NCBI GenBank assembly: GCA_033002965.1
Contig: JAURVB010013824.1
Span: forward strand, 1-64,000
Origin: Piper betle
Lineage: Eukaryota > Streptophyta > Magnoliopsida > Piperales > Piperaceae
Reading direction: 5' to 3'
DNA length: 64,000 nt
Under the pieces are notes generated by a model. It searched no databases, had not been told where the DNA came from, and was given only the letters and a program-made list of their open reading frames with translations. This document shows, piece by piece, positions 1 to 11,001 of this stretch (its first letter is position 1; every line of letters begins with the position of its first letter). The translations under genes were made by a program, and so were the position numbers.

Positions 1-155
1 CAAGCCATTTATATGTACACAATTAGGAACCTTCTGGATTGCTTGTGCAACAAGCAACACAGAGGAAATAGCCGTTGCTACAGTAACACATACGAAAAAC
101 AGAAAATTTACATTTGTTTCTATCTCAATTCTCATCTCTAATCTCATCTCTAATA
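1..155 (-). repeat. 3' LTR of the copia element, cut by the window edge
   Basis: Positions 1-155 match 4873-5027 base for base. The LTR boundary at 155 is set by the polypurine tract that follows it on the plus strand. The outer end reads TATTAG on the element strand rather than the canonical TGTT, which is slightly atypical but the same in both copies. Confidence 0.95.
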
Positions 156-3100
156 CCCCCTCAAGCTGGACATATCCATAATTCCAAGCTTGCTCAAATT
201 CTTGAAGAAAGGCTGAGTTAGCAATGCCTTTGTGAAAATGTCAGCAACCTGATCTGTTGTAGAGAGATGCCGTGTTTCCAACTTCTTCAAAGCAACTTGT
301 TCTCTTACAAAATGATAATCAATCTCAATGTGTTTAGTACGAGCATGAAACATAGGATTGACAGAAAGAAACAAAGCCCCCAAATTATCACAATAAAGCA
401 CAGGAACATTAGGTTGATGTATGTGAAGATCTTGAATCAAATAAGTGATCCAATTTATTTCTGCTGCAGCAACTGCCATGGCTCGATATTCAGCTTCTGT
501 GCTGGATCTAGAAATAGTTGGTTGTTTCTTGGAGGACCATGAAATACAGTTTGCACCAACAAATGTGCAATACCCTGTAGTTGATCTGCGTGTAGTTTGA
601 CAACCTGCCCAATCAGCATCAGCATAGGCTGTCAGTTGAAAATCAGTATTTGAGGTAAGAAAATGCCCATACATCAAGGTGCCTTTAACATATCGCAAAA
701 TCCTCTTCACTTGAGCAAGATGAAATTCAGTAGGTTGATGCATATGCTGGCACACCCAATTAACAGCAAACATAATATCAGGCCTTGTAAAAGTTAAATA
801 TTGCAATGAACCAACTAATTCTCTATACAAAGTTGGATTGCAGAGTAGAGGAGAATTCTCTGGAATGACAAGCTTGTTAATCATTGGCGTGGACAATGGC
901 TTACAATCCAGTAACCCTGCTTTCTGAAGTAAGTGCAGAGCGTACCTCTTTTGAGACAAGAAAAGACCAGATGTGAATGTTTGCACTTGGATACCAAGAA
1001 AGTGATGGACTTGTCCAAGATCTGTCATAGCAAACTCCTGACACAGCTGAACCAAAAATTTGTCTAATAGACTTGATGTATTTCCAGTAATTAGCATGTC
1101 ATCCACATATAACAAGAGAATGACAATGTTCTCATCTTGTTTCAAAACGAACAAAGAAGAATCAGCATTGCTTGACAAAAATCCTTGAGAAAATAAGAAA
1201 GAGCTGAACCTGTTGTACCAAGCCCTTGGCGCCTGCTTAAGACCATATAAGGCTTTCTTAAGTCTGCAAACAGCATTCGGAAACAATGCATTCTTAAACC
1301 CTGGTGGCTGTGACACATAGACAGTTTCTTGCAACTGACCATTAAGGAATGCATTCTTAACATCCATTTGGTGTACAAACCAATTTTTGACAGAAGCAAG
1401 TGATAAAACAAGTCTTACAGTCGATGGCTTGACAACAGGTGAGAATGTTTCCAAATAATCAACTCCTGGCTGCTGATTATAACCTTTTGCAACTAGTCGA
1501 GCTTTCAGTCTCTCAATTGTATTGTCAGCATTGTACTTTACTTTAAAAATCCACTTAGTACCAATGATATTCATGTGTTCATCCTTATCAACCAACTCCC
1601 ATGTATCATTTTCCTCCAAAGCAGCTATTTCTTCTTGCATTGCTTTTAACCATCCAGGATGAGAAATTGCAGCCTTTACTGAATTAGGTTCAGAAATAAC
1701 TTCAACAGCTGTGGTCAAAGCATACTTCGGATTTGGTTTGAGAATACCTGCTTTGGATCTAGTAATCATGGAGTGGCCTTCGACATTCTTGGTCTTAGAA
1801 CAAGATGGAAGTGAAGCCTCACACTCTGGACTACAAGGCAAGCTTTTCTCTTCATTACTGACAGTTGTGGAAGGGGTTACTTCAGGAGGATCAGATCGAT
1901 TTCCTTGATCAGATGAAACCAATGTATCAGCTTGTCTTGATGTGGATGATAGTGTAGTAGGTAAAGGGATAAAATCTAAATGAGTAGTAAACTTTGCTGG
2001 AGAGGATGAAGCTGAACTGCTATGACCTGTGACAGCAAAAGGAAAAACTTTCTCATCAAAGATCACATGTCTTGACATATAGAATCTTCTGGTCTGGGGA
2101 TTGTAGCACACATAACCCTTATAGGATGTCTTATACCCTAAGAACACACATGGTTGAGATCGTGGCTGAAACTTATTATTGTTATATGTGCGAAGACATG
2201 GAAAACACCTGCAGCCAAACACTCGTAAAGAAGAATAGTCAGGCTCTCTTTTGAACAGTTCAAAAAATGGAGATGAATTGTTTGGCAACACAGATGACGG
2301 CCTCCTATTGAGTACAAATACAGCAGTTTGGAAACTATGTACCCAAAACTGACTTGGAACTTTGCTATGAAATAGCTGAGCTAGACCAATTTCTACAATG
2401 GACCTGTGTCTTCTTTCAGCAACTCCATTCTGTTCAGGAGTATGAGGACAGGTTACTTGATGCAGAATACCTCGCTCAGCTAGGTAGGTTTGAAGAGCAT
2501 GGCTTGCAAACTCTCCCCCTCCATCAGTCTGAAGGCATTTTATTTTGGCAGAAAATTGCCTATCAACCAATTGCTCAAACAATTTGAAGATAGTAAAGAA
2601 ACCAGATTTATTATATAGTGGATAGAACCATATAAACCTAGTACAATCATCAACAAAAATGGCAAAGTATCTGAAATTTTCAGTTGACAGCAGAGGAGCT
2701 GGTCCCCATAGATCACAATGAATCTTATTGAAAGGCACATTAGATCTAGCTGCCCTATCTAAAAAAGGTAATTTGGTAGATTTAGCTAGTTGACAGCTAC
2801 TACAAACAGCAGAATCAAGCTTTTCAGAGGATGTTTGTATTCGTCCTTGATTCTTCAAAACTTTGAGTGTCTCAAAAGAGCAATGCCCAAGTCTACAATG
2901 CCAAAAGAAATCTGATGTCTTCCTTTGCCGATTTGAATACAGACCAATGTGTTGATCAGATATGATATTGTAGATGCTGCTTGTTCGAGTGCCAGATAGG
3001 ATTATTCTTCCAGACCTTCTGTCAGTTGCATGGAATCCCTCAGAGTTAAAAAGAAAAACACAATTGTGATCAGAGGTGAACTGACTAATGGACAGCAAAT

Positions 3101-4499
3101 TTTGTTGTAAAGCAGGTACATGTAACACATTAGTTAATCTCACAGGTCCAGAAACAGTATGTATATTAACAGATCCAATGTGTTCAATACCTAATTGTTT
3201 CCCATCACCAATGAACACAACATCTGATTTATCATAGGACACATAATCATCAAATAAGGAGAGATTTCCAGTCATGTGAGAAGACGCACCTGAATCTGGC
3301 AACCATTGATTGACATCAACATCCTGAGCCTGGAATGCACTCAGAGCATGTTGAGCATGTTTAGTTTCATCAGAAGACTTCTTCTCCTTGAATGTAGTAT
3401 TTCGTTTGAAACACTTGAATGCAGTATGTCCTGGTTTCCTACAAATCTGGCAGACAGTTTTAAATTTGCGTAATGCTTCTTTCAGTTCTTCATCAGACTT
3501 GACAGGCTGAAAAGGAGATTTGCTTGCATCAGTATTGATAGTAAGCTTGCTTGCTAATTCTGAGGCCAAGGAATTCGTCATTGCAGCAGGTTCGAAACCT
3601 CGATTCTCTGAAGTGAACTTCTGACCACTTCCTTTTGCCTTTCTATACTTGTTTGCAGCAAAAGCAACTTGTTGTGTTGCCAAATTTGAATCTTGGAGTA
3701 AAATCCTGGATTCGTAGCTATGCAACATTGACAACAGTTCAATATAGTTAGGTAATGGTGGTCTCAACATCATAGTAGTAAACATTTGGTAGTTTGCTCC
3801 TAAGCCATTCAGCAACCAAAACGATTTCCTATCATCCATTAGTGGTTTGTCGATTGCAGAAAGTTCATCACAAATTGCTTTGAATTTCAGAAGATAGTCA
3901 TCAAGAGATTCACAATTATCTCTTCGTAATGTTTCAAGCTGATGATGTAATGTCAACTCCCTATCCATAGTCTTTTTGTTGAAGTAATCCTTTAATGATT
4001 TCCACACATCTGCAGCTGTATCCAGTCCAACAACTTGACGCAGAATGTCCTCACTCAATGATCCAATTATCCATCCCTTTATCAATTTGTCAGTTCTTTT
4101 CCATGCCATAAACTCTCCATTAACAGCAATGGAATCAGAAGCACCAATATGTAAAGGAGAAGTTATCGAACCATCAATAAAACCAATACAATTCTGTGAT
4201 TCGATCAGATTTAGAATCTGAGATTCCCATAGCAAAAAATTCTTTGAATTCAACCGAATTGTTACAAACGAGGGAGCATGAACATGGATTGGATATGGAT
4301 AACGAAGTGCATTGTTTAAAAACACAGCATTTGAAGTTGATGATTGACCTGAATTTCCAAACATTGTTTGCCATTGGAGCTGCAACAATGGATCAACAGG
4401 AAACCTCGACATATCAGCAAACATTGATGAAGTGTTTTGATCAGAAGTACTCCCTCTCTGATTATCATGAGTAAAAGTATCAACTCGATCGTTTGCCAT
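150..4499 (-). CDS. Ty1-copia gag-pol polyprotein (1449 aa, intact)
   Basis: A single frame carries the full copia order. A UBN2-type gag is followed by a CCHC zinc knuckle near residue 350 (CQICRKPGHTAFKC) and an aspartic protease near residue 401 (DSGASSH). The integrase has an HHCC zinc site near 531 and a catalytic core starting around DLWGP near 595. Reverse transcriptase has YVDD near 1130, and RNase H has ADADWAG near 1291 and a STEAEY motif. PR-IN-RT-RH order defines copia rather than gypsy. Length is typical for an autonomous element and there is no stop or frameshift. The polypurine tract is itself coding and the stop codon falls inside the first bases of the 3' LTR. The protein would copy element RNA into DNA in a virus-like particle and integrate it. 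Activity is inferred only from intactness. Confidence 0.96.
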   Translation of the reverse strand: MANDRVDTFTHDNQRGSTSDQNTSSMFADMSRFPVDPLLQLQWQTMFGNSGQSSTSNAVFLNNALRYPYPIHVHAPSFVTIRLNSKNFLLWESQILNLIESQNCIGFIDGSITSPLHIGASDSIAVNGEFMAWKRTDKLIKGWIIGSLSEDILRQVVGLDTAADVWKSLKDYFNKKTMDRELTLHHQLETLRRDNCESLDDYLLKFKAICDELSAIDKPLMDDRKSFWLLNGLGANYQMFTTMMLRPPLPNYIELLSMLHSYESRILLQDSNLATQQVAFAANKYRKAKGSGQKFTSENRGFEPAAMTNSLASELASKLTINTDASKSPFQPVKSDEELKEALRKFKTVCQICRKPGHTAFKCFKRNTTFKEKKSSDETKHAQHALSAFQAQDVDVNQWLPDSGASSHMTGNLSLFDDYVSYDKSDVVFIGDGKQLGIEHIGSVNIHTVSGPVRLTNVLHVPALQQNLLSISQFTSDHNCVFLFNSEGFHATDRRSGRIILSGTRTSSIYNIISDQHIGLYSNRQRKTSDFFWHCRLGHCSFETLKVLKNQGRIQTSSEKLDSAVCSSCQLAKSTKLPFLDRAARSNVPFNKIHCDLWGPAPLLSTENFRYFAIFVDDCTRFIWFYPLYNKSGFFTIFKLFEQLVDRQFSAKIKCLQTDGGGEFASHALQTYLAERGILHQVTCPHTPEQNGVAERRHRSIVEIGLAQLFHSKVPSQFWVHSFQTAVFVLNRRPSSVLPNNSSPFFELFKREPDYSSLRVFGCRCFPCLRTYNNNKFQPRSQPCVFLGYKTSYKGYVCYNPQTRRFYMSRHVIFDEKVFPFAVTGHSSSASSSPAKFTTHLDFIPLPTTLSSTSRQADTLVSSDQGNRSDPPEVTPSTTVSNEEKSLPCSPECEASLPSCSKTKNVEGHSMITRSKAGILKPNPKYALTTAVEVISEPNSVKAAISHPGWLKAMQEEIAALEENDTWELVDKDEHMNIIGTKWIFKVKYNADNTIERLKARLVAKGYNQQPGVDYLETFSPVVKPSTVRLVLSLASVKNWFVHQMDVKNAFLNGQLQETVYVSQPPGFKNALFPNAVCRLKKALYGLKQAPRAWYNRFSSFLFSQGFLSSNADSSLFVLKQDENIVILLLYVDDMLITGNTSSLLDKFLVQLCQEFAMTDLGQVHHFLGIQVQTFTSGLFLSQKRYALHLLQKAGLLDCKPLSTPMINKLVIPENSPLLCNPTLYRELVGSLQYLTFTRPDIMFAVNWVCQHMHQPTEFHLAQVKRILRYVKGTLMYGHFLTSNTDFQLTAYADADWAGCQTTRRSTTGYCTFVGANCISWSSKKQPTISRSSTEAEYRAMAVAAAEINWITYLIQDLHIHQPNVPVLYCDNLGALFLSVNPMFHARTKHIEIDYHFVREQVALKKLETRHLSTTDQVADIFTKALLTQPFFKNLSKLGIMDMSSLRGY
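156..162 (-). other. Polypurine tract of the copia element
   Basis: GAGGGGG on the element strand lies immediately before the 3' LTR. It is the usual plus-strand primer site, and here it is also translated as the last residues of the polyprotein. Confidence 0.85.
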
Positions 4500-4822
4500 T
4501 CCTACCTTGTGTATTCAAGTTAATGCAAACAGATCAAATCAAGCAATCTGATGATCAAGGAACTGTGAAGTTGAATCAACACAAACAATACAAATTTGTG
4601 ATGCAGAACAATGAGTTTTCAACCAGATTAGGAGAGTAAGAGCGTCAAACCCTTTCAAAACTCCCTTTCTTGTGTAACTCTGATCTTCCACACCAGAGGA
4701 TCAATCAGCAGAAGCAAGAAAACCAGTGGATTTCCACTGTGATGATGATGCCGACACAGCAAAAACACAGGCGCATTTGAGAACAGCAATTGATCAAATT
4801 GCTGTCGTAAAACCCCTGTGTT

Positions 4823-4834
4823 GCTCTGATACCA
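4823..4834 (-). other. Primer-binding site (initiator Met-tRNA type)
   Basis: TGGTATCAGAGC on the element strand follows the 5' LTR directly. It is the standard plant copia site complementary to initiator methionine tRNA. Confidence 0.93.
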
Positions 4835-5027
4835 TGTTAAGAATTGGATCACATTGTATTCAATAATGGCATCAAGCCATTTATATGTACACAATTAGGA
4901 ACCTTCTGGATTGCTTGTGCAACAAGCAACACAGAGGAAATAGCCGTTGCTACAGTAACACATACGAAAAACAGAAAATTTACATTTGTTTCTATCTCAA
5001 TTCTCATCTCTAATCTCATCTCTAATA
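4835..5027 (-). repeat. 5' LTR of the copia element (193 bp)
   Basis: The inner end is fixed by the primer-binding site and the outer end by the match to the partial LTR at 1-155. The element-strand sequence ends in ACA before the primer site. Confidence 0.93.
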
Positions 5028-5659
5028 TCTTCAAAAATTTAACCTGAAAAGAAAACGAAACTGTTCTTGTGATATGAATGGAATAGTGTAAAAATATAAC
5101 GTACAAAAAATATCCAAACACTCACGTTGTTGCCAGTTCTTGCCTTCGGTCGCCACACTCTCCTTTCACTGATTTGTGAGCCCTCGAATCGCCGGTTGCG
5201 CCCCTCCGACCCTTTTGCCAGCGCGTTCTCCCCTCGGTCGCAAGCGCCCTCCAGTCCTGCCCACTCCCGCAAGGCGGGAAAACTTCTTCCCTCCGCCCTT
5301 TGTTCCGCTCTCAAATCCCTGAACTTATGAAGTATCGTTTTTGTACTGGACTAATTCGTTAACATACCACCCAACCATTTAACATCTAAAATTTGGACCT
5401 TCTTCCTTTCTTTTTCAAAAGGTTTTGAATATCAATTGGGAATGTCTGTATTGTTGAAATGAGGTTACTTTGAATTATTATTTCATACGTTGCCCTTTTG
5501 GTTGATTATGTGAAAAAAATTTTCTTGCCTTACAATTTACTTGTTCAAATGAACTGTTCGTGATGCAGTATGTTGAGTGTATGTTTGTGATATTAATATG
5601 CTATATGTTGTATGTGCGGATTGTAAGGTTCTTGGCCGCTTTACAATGCTTCTTAATAG
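5028..5659 (+). promoter_or_regulatory. 5' flank of RDM4 copy A, GC-rich, with an E2F-like site
   Basis: This stretch is nearly identical to 15525-16156 (copy B) and partly matches 35360-35833 (copy C). A GC-rich block (about 5150-5310) contains GGCGGGAAA at 5273-5281, matching the E2F consensus in reverse (TTTCCCGCC). The same nonamer is kept in copies B (15770-15778) and C (35444-35452). An E2F role is inference from the motif. The copia insertion lies just upstream. Confidence 0.5.
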
Positions 5660-6658
5660 ATGGAGAGCTCTACCTCGTCTCAGTTAAAGCCGGTGGTGGT
5701 TAGGGTCAAGAGGAGGCTTTCCCACGCTCCATTGGATGCTTTCTGTTTGTCCCATAGACTCTACTCTTTTATTTTGTTTTTATTTTATAATTTGATTAAG
5801 CGAAGTTTATGCACTGTTTCTGTTGCATTTGCTTAATCTAGATGGTTCAGTATCTGACCGTTTGATTTACTGGTGGCAGAAAGATGCTCCATGTTTTTAT
5901 GAAAATATTGATTTTGGCTTCCACATCTGATAAGCCTCTTTGTGGTGTGCTTGTCTTACAGATGGGTATGTGTATGATCTGTATACCATAGGGAATGAGA
6001 TATCTACTGCTGTTGAAGATGTGTTAGAAGAGTATCCCGTGTAAGGTGTCTCTTCTTTCAATGACATCAATTTCTTGCTAAATTCAGCTAAATACTTATT
6101 TGATGATTATTGTGAACATGTCGAAGAGTGGAAGTGGAAGTGGAAGATGATTTCTACGATGGCCCAGATAAAACAGATTACGATTCCTCGGATTCAAATG
6201 GTAATTTGTTTACTTTTGCAGTCTTTCCTCTCTTGCGGACTCATTGTTCCTCTGCAATTTGGTGCAGTGGGGAAAACTTTTAATAAAATCTTTTATTTTC
6301 TACTACATGGTTGCAAGAAGGAAAATAAAGAGTTGACTCATTTTCTCAAGTTGCTCCTTTTCTTCTTTTTCTTCTTTTTTTCATTTTGAAATTGAACTTA
6401 GTAGCCAGATGATAACTATGTGATATCAGTGTTATTTTGAAGATGATGGAGCTTAATATGATCATTTATTTTTCTGCAGACGAGGACAATCCTGGGAACG
6501 ATTACCCTGACGAAGATGAAATTTATTCTTCTGAAAATGAATGCCCATGTAGTGGTTCATCTCAAGCGACTGACAATGAGTCATATTTGTTTGAAGAAGA
6601 AACCGATGACGACTCCCAGGAAGACAATCATAGATGGTCTTGGCAAATGGTGATGTAG
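5660..6658 (+). pseudogene. RDM4: RDM4/IWR1-type gene copy A, exons 2-7 deleted
   Basis: By comparison with copy C, exon 1 is 5660-5744, exon 8 is 5962-6040, exon 9 is 6127-6200 and exon 10 is 6480-6658. The Iwr1 domain (DGYVYDLYTIGNE, EDDFYDGPD, NPGNDYPDEDE) is intact. Exons 2-7 are missing because intron 1 joins intron 7 sequence near 5808. Introns 1 and 7 are both phase 1, so splicing exon 1 to exon 8 keeps frame: the four exons total 417 nt, giving a predicted 138-aa protein. RDM4/DMS4 proteins (about 340 aa) bind RNA polymerases and promote their nuclear import and RNA-directed DNA methylation. This short form keeps the basic N-terminus and the Iwr1 core. Whether it is expressed is unknown, so I class it as a truncated copy. 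Confidence 0.82.
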
Positions 6659-6848
6659 GGTTTCTGTTGTGAGTTCATGAGTTCAAGGTTTCGGTACTTG
6701 TGTAAGTGGTAGATGGTAATTGTTAAGTGAACTAAGGTATATGCAAACACCAAAGACTAAGGTTTCGATCAGTTTAGTCTTTGTGTCTTCTATTGAATGG
6801 TATTTAGAACGAACAGAAAACAAATCCGTCTGGAATTCGGTAAATGAA

Positions 6849-7232
6849 TCAAGTGTCCTGGTCAGTTCTAGTGTTGGAATCTTTTTTTATATATCTGATT
6901 ACAAAACAGCAGACCAATCGCCCCAAGATCACAAGAATTGCGAGTCCATCAACAGTTCCGATAACGATCAAGAGCATTTTCTTGCTATTGATTGTGTCTT
7001 CTTCTCCATCTGTTGCATTCCGACCAACCTTGACAAAATAATTAACTCCGGTTCCTCCCTTAACCTCCTTATCAACACCGCCGACAAGCTCATAACGAAA
7101 GCAGCCCCTCTGCGACTGATTGTCAGAGAACACACGGCAGCACAGGAACAATTCGTCAAGCAGAAGTTCAATAAGTCGTTGAGTCAACTTCAATCCATAA
7201 TTTGTCGAGTTAGACTGCAAAAATGACTCCAT
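6849..7232 (-). pseudogene. PAN/D-mannose-binding lectin receptor-like protein, C-terminal remnant (unit A)
   Basis: The minus strand encodes the end of a PAN/apple domain (CAAV, SDNQSQRGCFRYEL), a glycine-rich juxtamembrane stretch, and a transmembrane segment (about LLIVIGTVDGLAILVILG) with a basic stop-transfer. This resembles plant EP1-like/At5g03700-like lectin-PAN proteins. The PAN part is split by a one-base frameshift, and nothing upstream (lectin domain) survives. It lies tail-to-tail with RDM4 copy A. A longer relic of the same gene follows RDM4 copy C at 39600-40480. Family placement is from recalled motif similarity. Confidence 0.6.
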
Positions 7233-7797
7233 ATTGATTGATTTTGTTATTGACTTCCGGAGTCAAGCCATAACAATTATAAAATATATCATTATATTTT
7301 AAATTAACTAGATTAATATTTTTAAATAATATATATTATATATTTATCAATTTTAAGTTTCAAAAAATTGATATATATACTAATTTCATATGACTATTTA
7401 TTTACAAAATTATAAATTTAATATAAATAATTCCGACTGGCCTTAGAGTCGAATATTGAGTTGAATCTGAGTTTCCATTCTCGATTCTACAAGAATTTTA
7501 ATGAAAGCATTTCATTTGCTTCTATTCTATGAAAGTTTCAATTTCCTAGAATGTATCCTCATTTTTTGCCTAAATCTTCTTCTAATGATTGATTCAGAGT
7601 TTTTAAACCATGAGTTAAACAAACCTTAAATTATGTTTTAAGTGAATGGGAAGATTTAGTCGCCGTCACAAATTGTAATTGATATCATTATTCATTCATG
7701 CCTGCTAATTATGTTCGCACATTTGGCACGGAAAAACAAGGTTGCTATTAGTGTTGTGGCTTGACCAAAATAAACAAATTAAGGTAGCACCTAGAAA
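7233..7797. repeat. AT-rich intergenic spacer shared with unit B (18046-18640)
   Basis: There is no gene. The sequence aligns along its length with 18046-18640, starting at TTGTCGAGTTA and ending at ACCTAGAAAC. After that the two units diverge abruptly: unit A enters a GC-rich repeat and unit B continues toward the lectin receptor kinase. Confidence 0.85.
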
Positions 7798-8549
7798 CGG
7801 CCGGCGACAGTAGGGGACGGGGTGACAGGGGACTCGGTGAGGGCAACGACGGGGTGGCGAGGTGGTGGAGGGCGACTGGGGGCTGGGGGGCAAGGGTTGC
7901 GGGGGATGGGGCGGCGAAGGAGGCGAGGGCGAGCAGCGAGGGATGTAACGGGGCGACATGGGGTTGGGCGAGGGCGGCTGGGTGGGGCGGGGCGAGGGGT
8001 ATGACTAGGTGACAGGGATGCAAGGGCGGCGAGGTGGGGCGGGAGGCGTGGAGGGGGCGCGACGGGGCAATCAGGCGGCGAGGGCGGCGACGGGCTGGAC
8101 AGGGGGCGAGGGGGCGACAGGCCGCGAGGGCGGGGACGGGGCGACGGGGAGGCGAGGGCGGCGACGAGGTGGCGGCGGAGGCAATCGGGGGAGGGTACAT
8201 GGGCGGCGGCGGGGAGAGAATGAGGGACGAAATATAAGTAGCATTCTCGTAATTAAAAGTTGATTCAACTCCGACTCGAGTCAAAAATAATAATTAATCC
8301 AAATAATTTTTAAAAAATCCAAAAATATGATAAAATATTATAAAATATAATACATATTATAACATAAAAATTACATCGGAATGACATATTCTATACTAAT
8401 AACCTACTAATTTTGATGAAGTTTAAATTTTTGTATAAGACAGATATAGGCCGATTCAACCGAACCGATTTCTGTCCGATTTAGACCGATTCTAACTCCC
8501 TCGAAAACCGATTCCGATTCCGATTACGATTTAAATTTTTACAACCATG
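7798..8549 (-). mobile_element. Truncated GC-rich non-autonomous element at a deletion scar
   Basis: A G-rich block (7798-8220) is followed by an AT-rich block with GACTCGAGTC near 8273 and repeated CCGATTCCGATT motifs, ending in TTTTTACAACCATG. In reverse complement this matches the element at 24718-25482, giving the strand. Its other end is missing. Beyond 8549 the sequence resumes as the 3' flank of the unit-B lectin kinase (21822 onward), and before 7798 it matches unit B at 18640. So about 3.2 kb, including a lectin kinase, is absent from unit A at exactly this place. The long proline- or glycine-rich reading frames here are composition artefacts. Confidence 0.7.
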
Positions 8550-9008
8550 ATAGGTATGTTGTTTTAGCTAATTTATTGAGAGGGAAACTAGTTGTATCAT
8601 ATGGTCAACTGATCATACATTAATGTTTTGTACAAGTCAACGAACTGCTTCATTTTAGAATTAAAAAATGTAATTCATAATCAATCCTCCATTTTTGTAA
8701 GCAATCTATTTTTAATCGATTAACTTGATAGGACAAAAGGCACTGTCATATAATTGTGGACAAGATACGTGGAAAAAAGGCTAGTGAACAAGATTTAGGA
8801 TGCGCTATTGGATCGGATATGGATCGTCCTCTGACTTGTTAGCTCATCAATTCTTTGAGGCAACCCTTGTTGATAAAGCACATGGATGCAACATGTCCAT
8901 GTAAATTACGGGCCCGTAACACTTTTTTCCAATAACAAATTGAAATCCATTAGGCAAGATGTCGCCATATGCAATTTATACCAAATAAATTTAAATTTTA
9001 TACATAGA
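8550..9008. repeat. Orphan 3' flank of the lost lectin receptor kinase (matches 21822-22310)
   Basis: Starting at ATAGGTATGTTG the sequence follows unit B downstream of the lectin receptor kinase, with scattered substitutions and small gaps. No coding potential is seen. Confidence 0.85.
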
Positions 9009-11001
9009 CTGTAACACCCCGTTTTAGTTCACCTGTGAATCAATTCAAAAATGTTACCGGCAACCGAACTGTTGACTAATCTACTAGATTCGGTTAAGCC
9101 GCCCTAGATCTATCCTTCGCGTCTCAAGATGTTGATAGAACATGCAAAACATGAATGAGATATGTGGGTTCTAACGTTATCCGACATGCATGTTATGATA
9201 TGTAATCTAATATAAAACAAGTGAAACAAACGAAATGTTTAAAGAAAATAGTTATTTTTAAAACAAAATGAATAAAGTCTTCCCTAAAATTGCAATAAGG
9301 ACCACTATGTCAACAGCAAATGATATATATTTATAACAATAATAAAAAAAAGTTCAGACTCAAAATTCCTTCACATTTCAGTTATTGTTTTTTCCTCATC
9401 ATTTGAACCGAGTCTAAACTCCATTGCTCATCCCCTTTCCATTTCATCATCATTCATTGGCCACTTTAAACTATCCAATGTGTGAAAAAATTATTCTATT
9501 TTCTTTTAGCCCTCTATATCCTCCGTATCACTCATAACCTTGAGTAAAGAGGCCAAGTACTCTTAGTCATGCACCTTGAATATCCTTTGAAATGTCAAAT
9601 CTAAACATGTGTTGTATAGTTGTACTCGTAAACCTCCACACTCTCAAGGTTTGAGGAACTCAAACGTAGAGTTATTAGGATCCCTCGGGAATGAAATAGA
9701 CGCTTACCAATTCCAAAGTCCGCTTTGATGAACACACGCCCTATTTCAAGATACGGCCGTTGGTTTTCCCTCGTCTCACATCTCACTGAAAACGCAAAAA
9801 ACTACATGTACATAGCCTGTGTAAGATTTCCATATAATAGGCCCAAAAGCATTGTGAGTTGGATCTGAGTTTCGAAAACAAATTAGAGGGATCTCATCCT
9901 CGAGGGTTATTAATCTGGTAATACTCATATAACTAGATGACCTGTGTGGAATGAGATAAAATTAATCCACCACTTGACATGTCCGCTTACCTGTTAAATA
10001 AAACACGATAGAGTATAGAAGTCAAACCGTAAGTGAGTTCAAAACGTACTTGGTAGAAGTTCCAATCGTGTCCACGTGCCTATGCAGCGAGCTCTTACTC
10101 CGTACCTACACATCAAATTAAAAACTAATGATGCATTCACACATCTTATAACACACACACATCAATATATACATCAATCACGAATCAATCTCAATGCATA
10201 TCAGGATTTCCTACTTCACCTTACATTAGATTTCGATACTTACTTAGCTTACCTAATTAGTTCCTTAGCATTTGTTTTAATACAATTTAATTAAGCAAAT
10301 TCATATTTTTATTATAATAAAATAGTTTAACACGCCAATCCATCAATCCTGAGATGTTGTGCTAATAATTATCATCTTCACGAAATTAAATCAGAGTTAA
10401 CTATACATTGAGTCGTCGGCAATCAGCAACAGTTAGGGATTCATCGCACTGCTTGAGACTCAAATTAAGTACCCGGCGGTGTCCAAAGTTCTATCGGGTT
10501 CGACAAGATGAATTCAGCAGAAGATCTAGCAAATTTCAACTAATCCAGTTTTTGGCGGTTTTAGGCGATTTTTCAATAGCTTTCGAGCGATTTTTTTGTA
10601 ACTTTTCCGACAAGGCAATCGGGGTTATGGGTCAGCACCGGCTCAGCAAACTTGACACAATGGTGGTGGTAGTGAGGACCACAACGGTGGCGATGTCCAC
10701 TGGCGGAGGTGACAAGTTGGCTGGGGTCGGTCGGTCATCCAATTGGCCTTTGGCCAGCCTTTGCAGCCGTGGTGGATATGGGAGAAATGGTCGAGGGTTG
10801 AAGGGGGTGGTATCGGTGGCACGGCGGCGGAGGAGCAACGTAGACGACAGCGGAATGACATCATGCAGCATGGCGCAATCGTGCAGCGATTCTGTATCGT
10901 GGAGACTGGGTGGCAGCCAGTATGCTCGGGGCGGCACGACGACGATATGGCTGGGCTCGACGACATCGATCAGTGGTGGTGCGGCGGCCAGGAAATGGCT
11001 T

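Larger units (their letters stand above)
1..5027 (-). mobile_element. Ty1-copia LTR retrotransposon, nearly full length, apparently young
   Basis: Both LTRs, primer-binding site, one uninterrupted polyprotein frame and polypurine tract are present, all reading on the minus strand. The window edge cuts about 38 bp from the downstream (3') LTR. The LTR is short (193 bp in the complete copy) and the two copies are identical over the 155 bp visible in both, implying recent insertion. The right flank continues directly into sequence matching unit B at about 15525, so the element landed in the 5' flank of RDM4 copy A, about 630 bp from its ATG and in antisense. The left target-site copy lies outside the window; the adjacent right-hand bases are TCTTC. 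Confidence 0.95.

Noticed and set aside
5039..5330. Arginine-rich frames in the RDM4 5' flanks (also at 15473-15827)
   Set aside because: They lie in the GC-rich promoter/UTR block. The frame is conserved only because the DNA copies are nearly identical.
7705..8284. Frames of 60-178 codons in the GC-rich block of unit A
   Set aside because: Low-complexity translation of the truncated element. It matches no family.
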